A DNA stretch of 64,000 bases from Gemmiger sp. An87 (GTDB lineage: Bacteria; Bacillota; Clostridia; Oscillospirales; Ruminococcaceae), in contig NZ_NFHD01000009.1 in the NCBI RefSeq assembly GCF_002159185.1, positions 47,928-111,927 of the forward strand, read 5' to 3'. The notes under the pieces were generated by a model. The model was not told the DNA's origin, searched no databases, and saw only the letters and a program-made list of their open reading frames with translations. Below are positions 45,105-52,638 of this stretch, one piece after another. The position numbers and the translations under genes were made by a program. Every line of letters begins with the position of its first letter. Position 1 is the first letter of the stretch.

Positions 45105-45182
45105 TGTAAGGGGCTGTGGTTGGAACCTTTCTTGAGCCATCTTGTGGTAGGAGATGATCACCAATCCACAGCATCCCTTACA
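45105..45182. other. Long imperfect hairpin in the noncoding flank of the IS110 remnant
   Basis: Bases 45105-45123 pair with 45161-45182 over 19 base pairs in three blocks (8, 7 and 4 bp), with small bulges on one side and a 37-base loop. It lies upstream of the transposase remnant on its coding strand. Functional IS110 elements carry a structured bridge RNA in such a flank; this may be a relic of one. Confidence 0.45.
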
Positions 45183-45225
45183 GTGTAGCATAGCCCTTGG
45201 AGAGAGGCTTTAATAACTACTACTC

Positions 45226-45231
45226 TATAAT
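45226..45231 (+). promoter_or_regulatory. -10 element for the leader ORF and ABC exporter
   Basis: A perfect TATAAT. The region at the normal -35 distance (agaggc) is poor; TTGGAG at 45198-45203 is 22 bases away, so an activator may be needed. Confidence 0.45.
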
Positions 45232-45248
45232 ACAAGGAGTTTATTCAA

Positions 45249-45305
45249 ATGAAAGCAACCAAGAAAATGATGAAATCTACCACACGGAGGGTCATTTTCC
45301 AATAA
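45249..45305 (+). CDS. Possible 18-residue leader peptide upstream of the ABC exporter
   Basis: A short ORF (MKATKKMMKSTTRRVIFQ) starts 9 bases after a perfect AAGGAG. Its last codons form the left arm and loop of a hairpin (CGGAGGG at 45285-45291 with CCCTCCG at 45307-45313). The peptide is highly basic. Such an arrangement resembles ribosome-stalling leaders of drug-inducible genes, but translation and regulation are inferred, not shown. Confidence 0.5.
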   Translation: MKATKKMMKSTTRRVIFQ

Positions 45306-45313
45306 GCCCTCCG
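45285..45313 (+). promoter_or_regulatory. Hairpin between leader ORF and ABC gene
   Basis: A 7-bp perfect stem overlaps the end of the leader ORF and ends 20 bases before the ABC start. The following sequence (GAATCATTTTG) has a short T run, so it could act as a weak attenuator. Confidence 0.4.
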
Positions 45314-45333
45314 GAATCATTTTGAAGGACATA

Positions 45334-47082
45334 ATGAAGTCTCAGTTTACAAAACAACGTGCCCGAAAGTTTTTATCCTATTACAAGCCGCACCGGAACA
45401 TATTTCTCATGGATATGTTTTTTGCAGCACTCAGCGCTTGCAGAGTTCTGCTGTTTCCGCTGGTTTCCGGTTATCTGACCGGTGAGGTCCTTACCCGGTG
45501 GGACAGTACCACCAAAAGTAAGCTTATCAGCGCTGCCTGTTTGTTGGTGGTATTGACTGTGGTAAAGGTGATCAGCAACATCACGTATGCATACTTTGGT
45601 CATTCCATGGGTGCGAAGATGGAGGAAACCATGCGCACCGAGCTGTTTCGCCACTATGAATCCCTGTCGTTTGATTTCCATGCAAGAAACAGTACGGGAA
45701 AGCTGATGACTGTTCTTTCCAACGATCTGACCAACATGACCGAGCTCTTCCATCATGCGCCGGAAGATCTGCTGATGACGCTGATCAAATTTGTTGGGGC
45801 ATTCATCATCATGCTCAGCATTCATGTGCCCCTGACGCTGATCGTTTTTCTGGCATTACCATTTCTGGCCATCGCTGCTTATTATACGGATAAAAGAATG
45901 GAACGCTGTCTGCTTCAAAACAAGCATCACCTTTCTGAGCTGAACGAATATGCAGAGGATACTTTTGCAGGCATACGCACGGTGAAAGCCTTTGGAAAAG
46001 AGGCTGAGCATGCAAAGCGTTTCCAGCAGCAGAACGCACGTTATACCAAGAGTAAGTGCATCTTCTACAAGCTGGAAGCCTGTTTTTATGAAACAGTGGA
46101 CGCGTATCCGCAATTCCTTTCCATGATGGTGGTGATTTTCGGTTCTCTGTTCATTGCACGGGGAAGCCTGAACGCAGCAGTTCTGGTAACCTTCCTGCTG
46201 TATGCCGGAAGCCTTGCAGAACCCATCCGTACCATGCTGAACTTTATGCAGCTGTTTGAGGAAGGCAAAGCAAGCTTTATCCGTTTTATGGATATGATGG
46301 AAATCTGTCCGGCGGTGCAGCAAAAAGAAGATGCAGTCCCCCTGCCTGATCCGACCGGAGAAATTGTTTTCGATAAGGTCTCGTTCCATTATGAAGACTC
46401 GCAGGATAATGTGCTGGAAAATGTCTCCTTCCGAATTCAGAGCGGCCAGACCGTGGCCTTCGCTGGGGCATCCGGCATTGGAAAAACGACCATCGCTTCC
46501 CTAGTTGCCCGTTTCTATGATGTCTGTGCGGGACAGATCCGGATCGATGGTGTCGATATCCGTGACCTGGTGTTGAGAGATTTGCGAAAACACATTGGTA
46601 TCGTCCAGCAGGAAGTATATATTTTCAACGGGACAATTCGGGAGAATATCCGCTATGGGCGTCAGGATGCCACGGATGAAGAGATTGTGGAGGCTGCCAA
46701 ACTGGCGAATATTCACGACTTCATCCTTTCGCTGGAGCATGGGTATGACAGCATCGTCGGCACAAGAGGAATTATGCTTTCCGGCGGGCAGCGTCAGCGG
46801 ATTAGTATTGCGCGGATCTTTTTGAAAAATCCCAAGATTCTGATTCTGGACGAAGCCACCAGTGCACTGGATTACGAGAGCGAAGAAATTATCCAGGCAT
46901 CCATTGAGCGGTTGAAACGGAACCGCATATCGATTGTTATTGCACATCGGTTGTCTACGATCCGCAATGCTGACCGGATCTATGTCTTGTCCGATCGAGG
47001 AATTTCGGAACAGGGCACGCACGATGAACTGATTGCACAAAATGGCGAATACGCAAAGCTTTCCAGAATCGGAAATTTGTAA
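45334..47082 (+). CDS. ABC exporter, fused membrane and ATPase domains
   Basis: A 582-residue half-transporter of the MsbA/BmrA type that would act as a dimer. Six membrane spans occupy about residues 20-310. The ATPase has Walker A GASGIGKTT, Q-loop VQQEVYIF, signature LSGGQRQRISIARIF, Walker B ILILDEATSALD and the switch His in IVIAHRLS. The substrate could be a lipid, peptide or drug. ATG 45334 is used, with GAAGGA 5 bases upstream; a TTG at 45322 is possible. Base composition is somewhat less G+C-rich than neighbours, and the IS remnant beside it hints at acquisition. Confidence 0.88.
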   Translation: MKSQFTKQRARKFLSYYKPHRNIFLMDMFFAALSACRVLLFPLVSGYLTGEVLTRWDSTTKSKLISAACLLVVLTVVKVISNITYAYFGHSMGAKMEETMRTELFRHYESLSFDFHARNSTGKLMTVLSNDLTNMTELFHHAPEDLLMTLIKFVGAFIIMLSIHVPLTLIVFLALPFLAIAAYYTDKRMERCLLQNKHHLSELNEYAEDTFAGIRTVKAFGKEAEHAKRFQQQNARYTKSKCIFYKLEACFYETVDAYPQFLSMMVVIFGSLFIARGSLNAAVLVTFLLYAGSLAEPIRTMLNFMQLFEEGKASFIRFMDMMEICPAVQQKEDAVPLPDPTGEIVFDKVSFHYEDSQDNVLENVSFRIQSGQTVAFAGASGIGKTTIASLVARFYDVCAGQIRIDGVDIRDLVLRDLRKHIGIVQQEVYIFNGTIRENIRYGRQDATDEEIVEAAKLANIHDFILSLEHGYDSIVGTRGIMLSGGQRQRISIARIFLKNPKILILDEATSALDYESEEIIQASIERLKRNRISIVIAHRLSTIRNADRIYVLSDRGISEQGTHDELIAQNGEYAKLSRIGNL

Positions 47083-47089
47083 ACGGAAA

Positions 47090-47119
47090 AAAGGACGGGG
47101 TAAAAGCCCCGTCCTTTAT
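47090..47119 (+). terminator. Terminator after the ABC exporter gene
   Basis: AAAGGACGGGG (47090-47100) pairs with CCCCGTCCTTT (47107-47117), loop TAAAAG. Confidence 0.85.
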
Positions 47120-47121
47120 TG

Positions 47122-47169
47122 CATATAGAAAAGCGGCGCATGGCCTTGCATAGAGCCATGCGCCGCTTT
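47122..47169 (-). terminator. Terminator after tyrS
   Basis: A perfect 15-bp stem (47130-47144 with 47155-47169), loop 10 bases. On the - strand it is followed by TTCTATAT after the stem's own TTT. It faces the ABC-gene terminator. Confidence 0.8.
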
Positions 47170-47208
47170 AATGCGTTTGCTGAGGATTTATGTTCCCGAG
47201 ACAGTCGC

Positions 47209-48429
47209 TTACAGCTGAACCTTGTGGTAGGTCTTCTTGCCCTTCTTGATTACAACACCGTTTGCCAGCTGCTCGGCAGTGACAGGCAGAGTGGGATCGG
47301 AAACCTTCTCACCGTCCAGCAGAATACCGCCCTGCTGGATCAGCTGACGGGCTTCACGCTTGCTGGGAACCAGCTTAGCGGCCATCATCAGGTCCAGGAT
47401 ACCGATGCGGCCGTCCTGCAGCTGATCGGCGGTCAGAGTGGTGCTGGGCATATTGGCCATATCAGCTGCACCGCTGAACAGACCGCGAGCGGTCTCCTGC
47501 GCCTTGGTGGCTTCCTCTTCGCTGTGAACCAGTTTGGTCAGCTCAAAGGCCAGCAGCTCCTTCGCCTTGTTCAGCTGGCTGCCTTCCCAATCGGCCATTG
47601 CGTCGATCTCTTCCAGAGGAACATCGGTGAGCATACGCAGGCACTTGAGCACATCGGCGTCATCCACATTGCGCCAGTACTGGTAGAACTCGTAGGGACT
47701 GGTCTTTTCGGGGTCCAGCCACACGGCCCCCTTCTGAGTCTTACCCATCTTCTTGCCCTCCGAAGTGAGCAGCAGAGTGATGGTCATGGCGTAGGCATCC
47801 TTACCCAGCTTGCGACGAATCAGCTCGGTACCGCCCAGCATGTTGGACCACTGGTCATCGCCACCGCACTGCAGATTGCAGCCCAGCTCCTGGAACATGT
47901 GATAGAAGTCGTAAGACTGCATGATCATGTAGTTGAATTCCAGGAAGGACAGACCCTTCTCCATGCGCTGCTTGTAGCATTCTGCCCGCAGCATGTTGTT
48001 GACCGAGAAGCAGGGGCCCACTTCCCGCAGCAGTTCAATGTAGTTCAGTTTCATCAGCCAGTCGGCGTTGTTCAGCATCAGAGCCTTACCGTCCGAGAAG
48101 TCGATGAATTTGCTCATCTGCTTTTTAAAGCATTCGCAGTTGTGCTGGATGGTTTCGGTGGTCATCATACTGCGCATATCGGTGCGGCCGGAAGGGTCAC
48201 CCACCATGGCAGTGCCACCGCCGATCAGGGCGATGGGGCGGTTGCCTGCACGCTGCATCCGGCGCATCAAGTTCAAAGCCATGAAATGGCCCACATGCAG
48301 AGAGTCGGCAGTGGGGTCAAAGCCGATGTAGAAGGTAGCCTTACCATTGTTGATCAGGTCTTTGATCTCTTCCTCGTCGGTTACCTGGGCAACCAGGCCG
48401 CGGGCAACCAGTTCGTCGTACAAAGTCAT
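47209..48429 (-). CDS. tyrS: Tyrosyl-tRNA synthetase
   Basis: TyrS attaches tyrosine to tRNA-Tyr. The 406-residue protein shows a HIGH-type motif DSLHVGHF (about residues 38-45), GGGTAMVGDPSG, FLEFNYMIMQSYDF, a KMSKS-type motif KKMGKTQKG (about 230) and a C-terminal S4 domain (SKREARQLIQQGGILLDG). The ATG at 48429 follows GAGGAAAC. Expression is controlled by the T-box leader just upstream. Confidence 0.97.
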   Translation of the reverse strand: MTLYDELVARGLVAQVTDEEEIKDLINNGKATFYIGFDPTADSLHVGHFMALNLMRRMQRAGNRPIALIGGGTAMVGDPSGRTDMRSMMTTETIQHNCECFKKQMSKFIDFSDGKALMLNNADWLMKLNYIELLREVGPCFSVNNMLRAECYKQRMEKGLSFLEFNYMIMQSYDFYHMFQELGCNLQCGGDDQWSNMLGGTELIRRKLGKDAYAMTITLLLTSEGKKMGKTQKGAVWLDPEKTSPYEFYQYWRNVDDADVLKCLRMLTDVPLEEIDAMADWEGSQLNKAKELLAFELTKLVHSEEEATKAQETARGLFSGAADMANMPSTTLTADQLQDGRIGILDLMMAAKLVPSKREARQLIQQGGILLDGEKVSDPTLPVTAEQLANGVVIKKGKKTYHKVQL

Positions 48430-48741
48430 TGTGTTTCCTCCTGTGTCTTTGCGGCAAAAGGCATAGAAAAAGCCCTCTGCCAAATTTAAATTTGGCAGAG
48501 GGCGAAAAGAATCGCGGTACCACCTCTGTTCGCCCGCTCCTCACGAAAACGGGCCTTGCGGAGTGCGAAATATACACTCCTGCGCGGTAACGGGCGCACA
48601 CGGCACAGCCTAATTGCCACAGAGCGTTCAGCCTGCTGCTCAGGGAGGTATTCATTGCTTGCCGCGCTGCCCTTTTCACCAACCAGGGCTTCTCTATGCC
48701 GCAAACGGAGCAATTACTCGTTCCCGTCGTTGCATTTGATA
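48430..48741 (-). promoter_or_regulatory. Tyrosine T-box riboswitch upstream of tyrS
   Basis: On the - strand the leader contains the T-box sequence AGAGGTGGTACCGCG (48527-48513). A 16-bp perfect terminator stem follows (48472-48487 with 48488-48503) with a T run. In the specifier loop AATGAATACC, the TAC codon at 48650-48648 matches tyrosine. Uncharged tRNA-Tyr would pair with the specifier and T-box and prevent termination, switching tyrS on during tyrosine starvation. Confidence 0.93.
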
Positions 48742-48747
48742 TTTAGC

Positions 48748-48776
48748 AGTATAGCGCAAAGCATTTGCGTTGTCAA
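48748..48776 (-). promoter_or_regulatory. Promoter of the tyrS T-box transcript
   Basis: On the - strand, consensus TTGACA (48776-48771), a 17-base spacer and TATACT (48753-48748). It lies 4 bases after the recN stop. Confidence 0.88.
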
Positions 48777-48779
48777 GAG

Positions 48780-50438
48780 TTAGAGCGACAGCATCTCCCG
48801 GGCATTGGCCAGGCTCAGATCGGTGATGTGGTCGCCGGAAATAATGCGTGCCAACTCCTGCACGCGGCCTGCCTGGTCCAGAGGATGGATCTGCGTGAAG
48901 GTGCGCTGCCCTTCCACATTTTTCTGAATCAGCAGATGGCTGGTGGCCAGAGCGGCGATCTGAGCGGTGTGGGTGATACAGAGCACCTGCCGACCCTTGG
49001 AGGTCTGGCGAAGCTTTTCACCGATTCGTCCAGCAGCAAGACCGGAAACGCCAGTGTCAATCTCATCATAAATAACAGTGGGAATGGCATCCTTTTCCGC
49101 CAGCGCGCTTTTCAGTGCCAGCATGATGCGGGAAAGCTCGCCGCCGGACGCAATCTTCGCCAGAGGCTTCGGCGCTTCACCCAGGTTGGTGGAAATATAG
49201 AATTCTACGGTATCCTGACCGGAACCTGCCAGAGGACCGCGGCTGTGCTGCAGCACAAACCGGGTGCCGGGCATGTTCAGGAAGGTACATGCTTCCACGA
49301 TCTGCTGTTCCATCCGTTCAAAGGCGTTCAGACGGGTTTGGGTGAGCTTTTCCGCCAGAAGTTTTGCTTCCTTGTACAATGCCTGCTTTTGCTGATTCAG
49401 CTGCTCCAGCGTCTCATCTGCACGCTCAATATGTTCCAGTTCCTCGCGGGATTTCTCTGCCATGTGCAGAAGTTCCTCCACCGAGTCGGCCCCATATTTG
49501 TTTTTCAGCCGGTAGATGGTATCCAGCCGCTGTTCCAGCTGATCCAGTTCGGCTGGATCAAAACCGTAATCATCCAGCCGGGAGGCCAGATCCACAGCAA
49601 GCTCCCGGGCATTGTAATACAAATCCGCCAGTCGTTCCTGCAGAGGCTGCAGAGACTCATCCAGAACGGCAGCCTGCTCCAACGAACCATTTGCGCCGCC
49701 CAGCAGGTCGGCAGCGCCGGAAAACTCATCTCCGCCGGAAAGCGCACTGTGAGCCGAAGCAATCTGCTCCAGAATGGTTTGTGCGTGGGAAACAATCTGA
49801 CGGCGGGCAATCAGCCGTTCTTCTTCGCCAATTTGCAAAGCAGCATCTTCGATTTCATTCAACTGAAAACGCAAAAGCTCCATCTTTCGCTGTTTTTCAG
49901 CCTCGTCCAACTGCAGTGCATCAGCCTGCCGTTTCACCGCAATAAGTTCCTTATACACCTTGCGGTAAGCGTTGAATTCGTTTTGATTCTGAGCGAAGGC
50001 ATCCAGAATCCCCAGATGCTTTGAAGGGTCAGTCAGTCCCTGGCTGTCGTGCTGGCCGTGAATATTGATCAGACCGGCGGTGATATCCCGCAGGACTGAC
50101 ACGGTGGCGGGCATGCCGTTGATGCGGCAATGGCTTTTTCCTTCCGCGGTGATCTCACGATAGATCAGCAGTTCTTCACCTGCGTCGTAGCCGGCCTGTT
50201 CCAGCTGCATCTTCACCTGTTTGGGCAGCTGGTCAAAGGTGGCCCAGATGCAGGCTTTCGGTGCACCGGTGCGCACCAGATCACGACTGATCCGGTTGCC
50301 CAGAATAGCGCTGATGGAGTCGATCAGAATCGACTTACCTGCGCCGGTTTCACCGGTCAGAACATTCAGTCCGGCGGTAAACTGTACCTGAACCTTTTCA
50401 ATTACTGCAACATTTTCAATTCGTAATGAGGTTAACAT
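48780..50438 (-). CDS. recN: DNA repair protein RecN
   Basis: RecN is an SMC-like ATPase acting early in double-strand break repair. The 552-residue protein has the N-terminal Walker A GETGAGKSILID (about residues 30-41), long coiled coils (about 150-360) and the C-terminal SGGELSRIMLALK signature with a Walker B VIYDEIDTGVSG. Length is normal. argR lies immediately upstream, as in Bacillus. No terminator separates recN from the tyrS leader. Confidence 0.96.
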   Translation of the reverse strand: MLTSLRIENVAVIEKVQVQFTAGLNVLTGETGAGKSILIDSISAILGNRISRDLVRTGAPKACIWATFDQLPKQVKMQLEQAGYDAGEELLIYREITAEGKSHCRINGMPATVSVLRDITAGLINIHGQHDSQGLTDPSKHLGILDAFAQNQNEFNAYRKVYKELIAVKRQADALQLDEAEKQRKMELLRFQLNEIEDAALQIGEEERLIARRQIVSHAQTILEQIASAHSALSGGDEFSGAADLLGGANGSLEQAAVLDESLQPLQERLADLYYNARELAVDLASRLDDYGFDPAELDQLEQRLDTIYRLKNKYGADSVEELLHMAEKSREELEHIERADETLEQLNQQKQALYKEAKLLAEKLTQTRLNAFERMEQQIVEACTFLNMPGTRFVLQHSRGPLAGSGQDTVEFYISTNLGEAPKPLAKIASGGELSRIMLALKSALAEKDAIPTVIYDEIDTGVSGLAAGRIGEKLRQTSKGRQVLCITHTAQIAALATSHLLIQKNVEGQRTFTQIHPLDQAGRVQELARIISGDHITDLSLANAREMLSL

Positions 50439-50475
50439 GGAACCCGATCAATCCCTTCCTGTGATTGCATTCCAC

Positions 50476-50943
50476 TCAGCGCTTGGCCACATACTGGCTC
50501 AGGATCTGGCACAGATGCTGGGCGTCTGCCTCGGTGCGCATCAGGATCAGGAAGGTGTCGTCGCCGGAAAGAGTGCCAACGACCTCTTCCTCCCATTTCA
50601 TGGAGTCGAACAGTTCACAGGCAGCGTTGGCCATGCCGGAAAAGCATTTGACCAGAACGGTGTGACCTGCATAGTCAATTTTGAGTACAGACTCCCGAAA
50701 AATCATTTCGAACCGGCCCGGCGAATGTACCTGCTGGCTGCCGGCTGCGGCTGCGGATACATAGCGGTACTGCCCGCCCCCTGCGGCCACCTTGACCAGA
50801 TGCAGCTCCCGTATATCCCGGGATACTGTGGCCTGGGTGACCTGGAAGCCGGCGTCCTTCAAATAGCGCAGCAGATCTTCCTGCCGGTCGATTGCGTGCT
50901 GCTGGATCAATTCAAGAATTTTGTTATGGCGTTCACCTTTCAC
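50476..50943 (-). CDS. argR: Arginine repressor ArgR/AhrC
   Basis: A 155-residue hexameric regulator of arginine synthesis and breakdown. The winged-helix DNA-binding domain (TQATVSRDIRELHLVKV, about residues 36-52) precedes the arginine-binding C-terminal domain with GTLSGDDTFLILMR. The start is the GTG at 50943 with AGGGAGGT upstream. Here ArgR is encoded with recN and nadK, a housekeeping context conserved in Firmicutes, and no arginine genes are nearby. Confidence 0.95.
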   Translation of the reverse strand: MKGERHNKILELIQQHAIDRQEDLLRYLKDAGFQVTQATVSRDIRELHLVKVAAGGGQYRYVSAAAAGSQQVHSPGRFEMIFRESVLKIDYAGHTVLVKCFSGMANAACELFDSMKWEEEVVGTLSGDDTFLILMRTEADAQHLCQILSQYVAKR

Positions 50944-50948
50944 CGGCG

Positions 50949-51794
50949 TTACCTCCCTCGTAATTTTCTGTCGATAGCGTCAAACTGATCAGCCAGGCTA
51001 AAGGTGACCAGACGAATACTTTGGCGGGAAAGCTCCACTTCCACATGACCACCGTCCCGCAGAAGGCTCTCCTCTTCCCCGTCTGTGCTGATAAAGATCT
51101 CATTTCGACCTTTGGCGTTTACTTCGATGCGGATACACCGGTCAGCCGCAAAAACCATGGATGGCTGGTGCAGGCTGTGGGCGCAAATCATGCTGACCAC
51201 AATTCCTTCAATGTGTGCGTCCAGGATCGGTCCCCCGGCGGAAAGTGAATATGCGGTAGACCCTGTGGGGGTGGAGATAATTACACCGTCTCCGGAGCAA
51301 TGGTTTACCAGGATTGCATCGCAGTAAATGTTGAAGTCGATGGTCTGAAGCCGATGCCCTTTATAAATCACCACATCATTCAAGGCGGTTTGTGCATGGG
51401 ACACATCATCGTCCACAATGGCATTCAGCAGCATCCGCTTGTCGCACTGGAACTGACCTTTGGCAAGCCGGGTGAGCTTGGCCTGCATTTCATTTACCTC
51501 GCAGGTGGCCAGAAAGCCCATCCGACCCAAATTAATGCCCAGAATCGGCTTGTCGTATTCCAGGCAATCCTTGGCGGTGTGCAAAATGGTGCCATCGCCG
51601 CCCACTGTAATGACCACATCGCATTCAGTGAATGCTTGCTCTTGGGGCAGATAACGCACACCGGGCAAAGTTTTTACATCAGACCCGATGGCCAGAATTA
51701 CATCTGCTCCGGCGCTGTGCAGAATCCGTACAGCCTGAGCAGTCACAGTGCGTGCCCGGGGTTTTGTTGTGTTTGGAATAATAAAAACAGTCAT
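50949..51794 (-). CDS. nadK: NAD kinase
   Basis: NadK phosphorylates NAD to NADP. The 281-residue protein shows the catalytic GGDGTILHTAKD motif (about residues 65-76), GINLGRMGFLA and GDGVIISTPTGSTAYSLSAGGPI. It lies 5 bp from argR and 33 bp from tlyA within the long - strand operon. Confidence 0.97.
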   Translation of the reverse strand: MTVFIIPNTTKPRARTVTAQAVRILHSAGADVILAIGSDVKTLPGVRYLPQEQAFTECDVVITVGGDGTILHTAKDCLEYDKPILGINLGRMGFLATCEVNEMQAKLTRLAKGQFQCDKRMLLNAIVDDDVSHAQTALNDVVIYKGHRLQTIDFNIYCDAILVNHCSGDGVIISTPTGSTAYSLSAGGPILDAHIEGIVVSMICAHSLHQPSMVFAADRCIRIEVNAKGRNEIFISTDGEEESLLRDGGHVEVELSRQSIRLVTFSLADQFDAIDRKLRGR

Positions 51795-51827
51795 GCGGAT
51801 CGTTCCTTTCGCAGACCTTTCTGGACA

Positions 51828-52634
51828 TTACAGATCCAATGCTCCATGCGCGGCGCTAACTACCTGATCCGCCAGCTCTTCCTGCAAAAGAACCGGCTGG
51901 TCTGCAGCTTTTTCCACAAACAGCAGGAACTCAATGTTTCCTTCCGGTCCCTTGATGGGAGAATAGTCCAGCCCCAGCACGGAAAAACCGTTAGCGGCTG
52001 CATAACCCGCGGCCTGCAGGATTACTTCCCGATGGGTTTCCGGTTCACGTACAACGCCTTTTTTGCCCACCTTTTCCCGGCCTGCCTCAAACTGAGGCTT
52101 GACCAGGCATACACCGGTGGCGTGATCGGCGGTCACTGCCTGCGCTACCGGGAAAATGTGCTTCAAAGAAATAAACGAGACATCCACGCTGAAAAATTCA
52201 ACCGGCTCTTCCAGCATGTCCAGGGTAACGTTCCGAATATTGGTCCGTTCCATGTTCACAACACGCTCGTCGGTGCGCAGCTTCCAGGCCAGCTGGCCAT
52301 AACCCACATCCACCGCATACACTTTGCGTGCACCGTTCTGAAGCATGCAATCGGTAAAACCGCCGGTGGATGCGCCGATGTCCATGCAGACTTTTCCGTT
52401 CGGAGTCAGCGGGAACGCACGCATGGCTTTTTCCAGTTTGAGACCGCCGCGGCTTACATAGCCGATGTCATGGCCGCGTACTTCCACCTTTGCATCCGGG
52501 GAAATCATCTCACCAGCTTTATCGGCCTTCTGCTCATTTACAAACACAATGCCGGACATGATCAGAGCTTTAGCCCGTTCCCGGCTTTGCACCAGACCGT
52601 TCTGGCACAGGTATTGATCCAATCGAATTTTCAA
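51828..52634 (-). CDS. tlyA: TlyA-family S4/FtsJ rRNA methyltransferase
   Basis: A 268-residue protein with an N-terminal S4 domain (KIRLDQYLCQNGLVQSRERAKALIMSG) and an FtsJ-type SAM domain (CMDIGASTGGFTDCMLQNGARKVYAVDVGYGQLAW). TlyA proteins 2'-O-methylate rRNA; older annotations call them hemolysins. The gene is 4 bp from dxs, the conserved dxs-tlyA order. Confidence 0.93.
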   Translation of the reverse strand: MKIRLDQYLCQNGLVQSRERAKALIMSGIVFVNEQKADKAGEMISPDAKVEVRGHDIGYVSRGGLKLEKAMRAFPLTPNGKVCMDIGASTGGFTDCMLQNGARKVYAVDVGYGQLAWKLRTDERVVNMERTNIRNVTLDMLEEPVEFFSVDVSFISLKHIFPVAQAVTADHATGVCLVKPQFEAGREKVGKKGVVREPETHREVILQAAGYAAANGFSVLGLDYSPIKGPEGNIEFLLFVEKAADQPVLLQEELADQVVSAAHGALDL

Positions 52635-52638
52635 ATGC

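Larger units (their letters stand above)
44288..45202. mobile_element. IS110-family insertion sequence remnant, approximate limits
   Basis: The segment between the capA terminator and the ABC-gene promoter contains the transposase remnant and noncoding flanks of insertion-sequence type. IS110 elements lack classical terminal inverted repeats, so the limits given are only the limits of unexplained sequence. No target duplication is expected or seen. Confidence 0.55.

Noticed and set aside
44288..45202. Complete, active insertion sequence
   Set aside because: The transposase frame is broken and lacks a central domain, so it is only a remnant.
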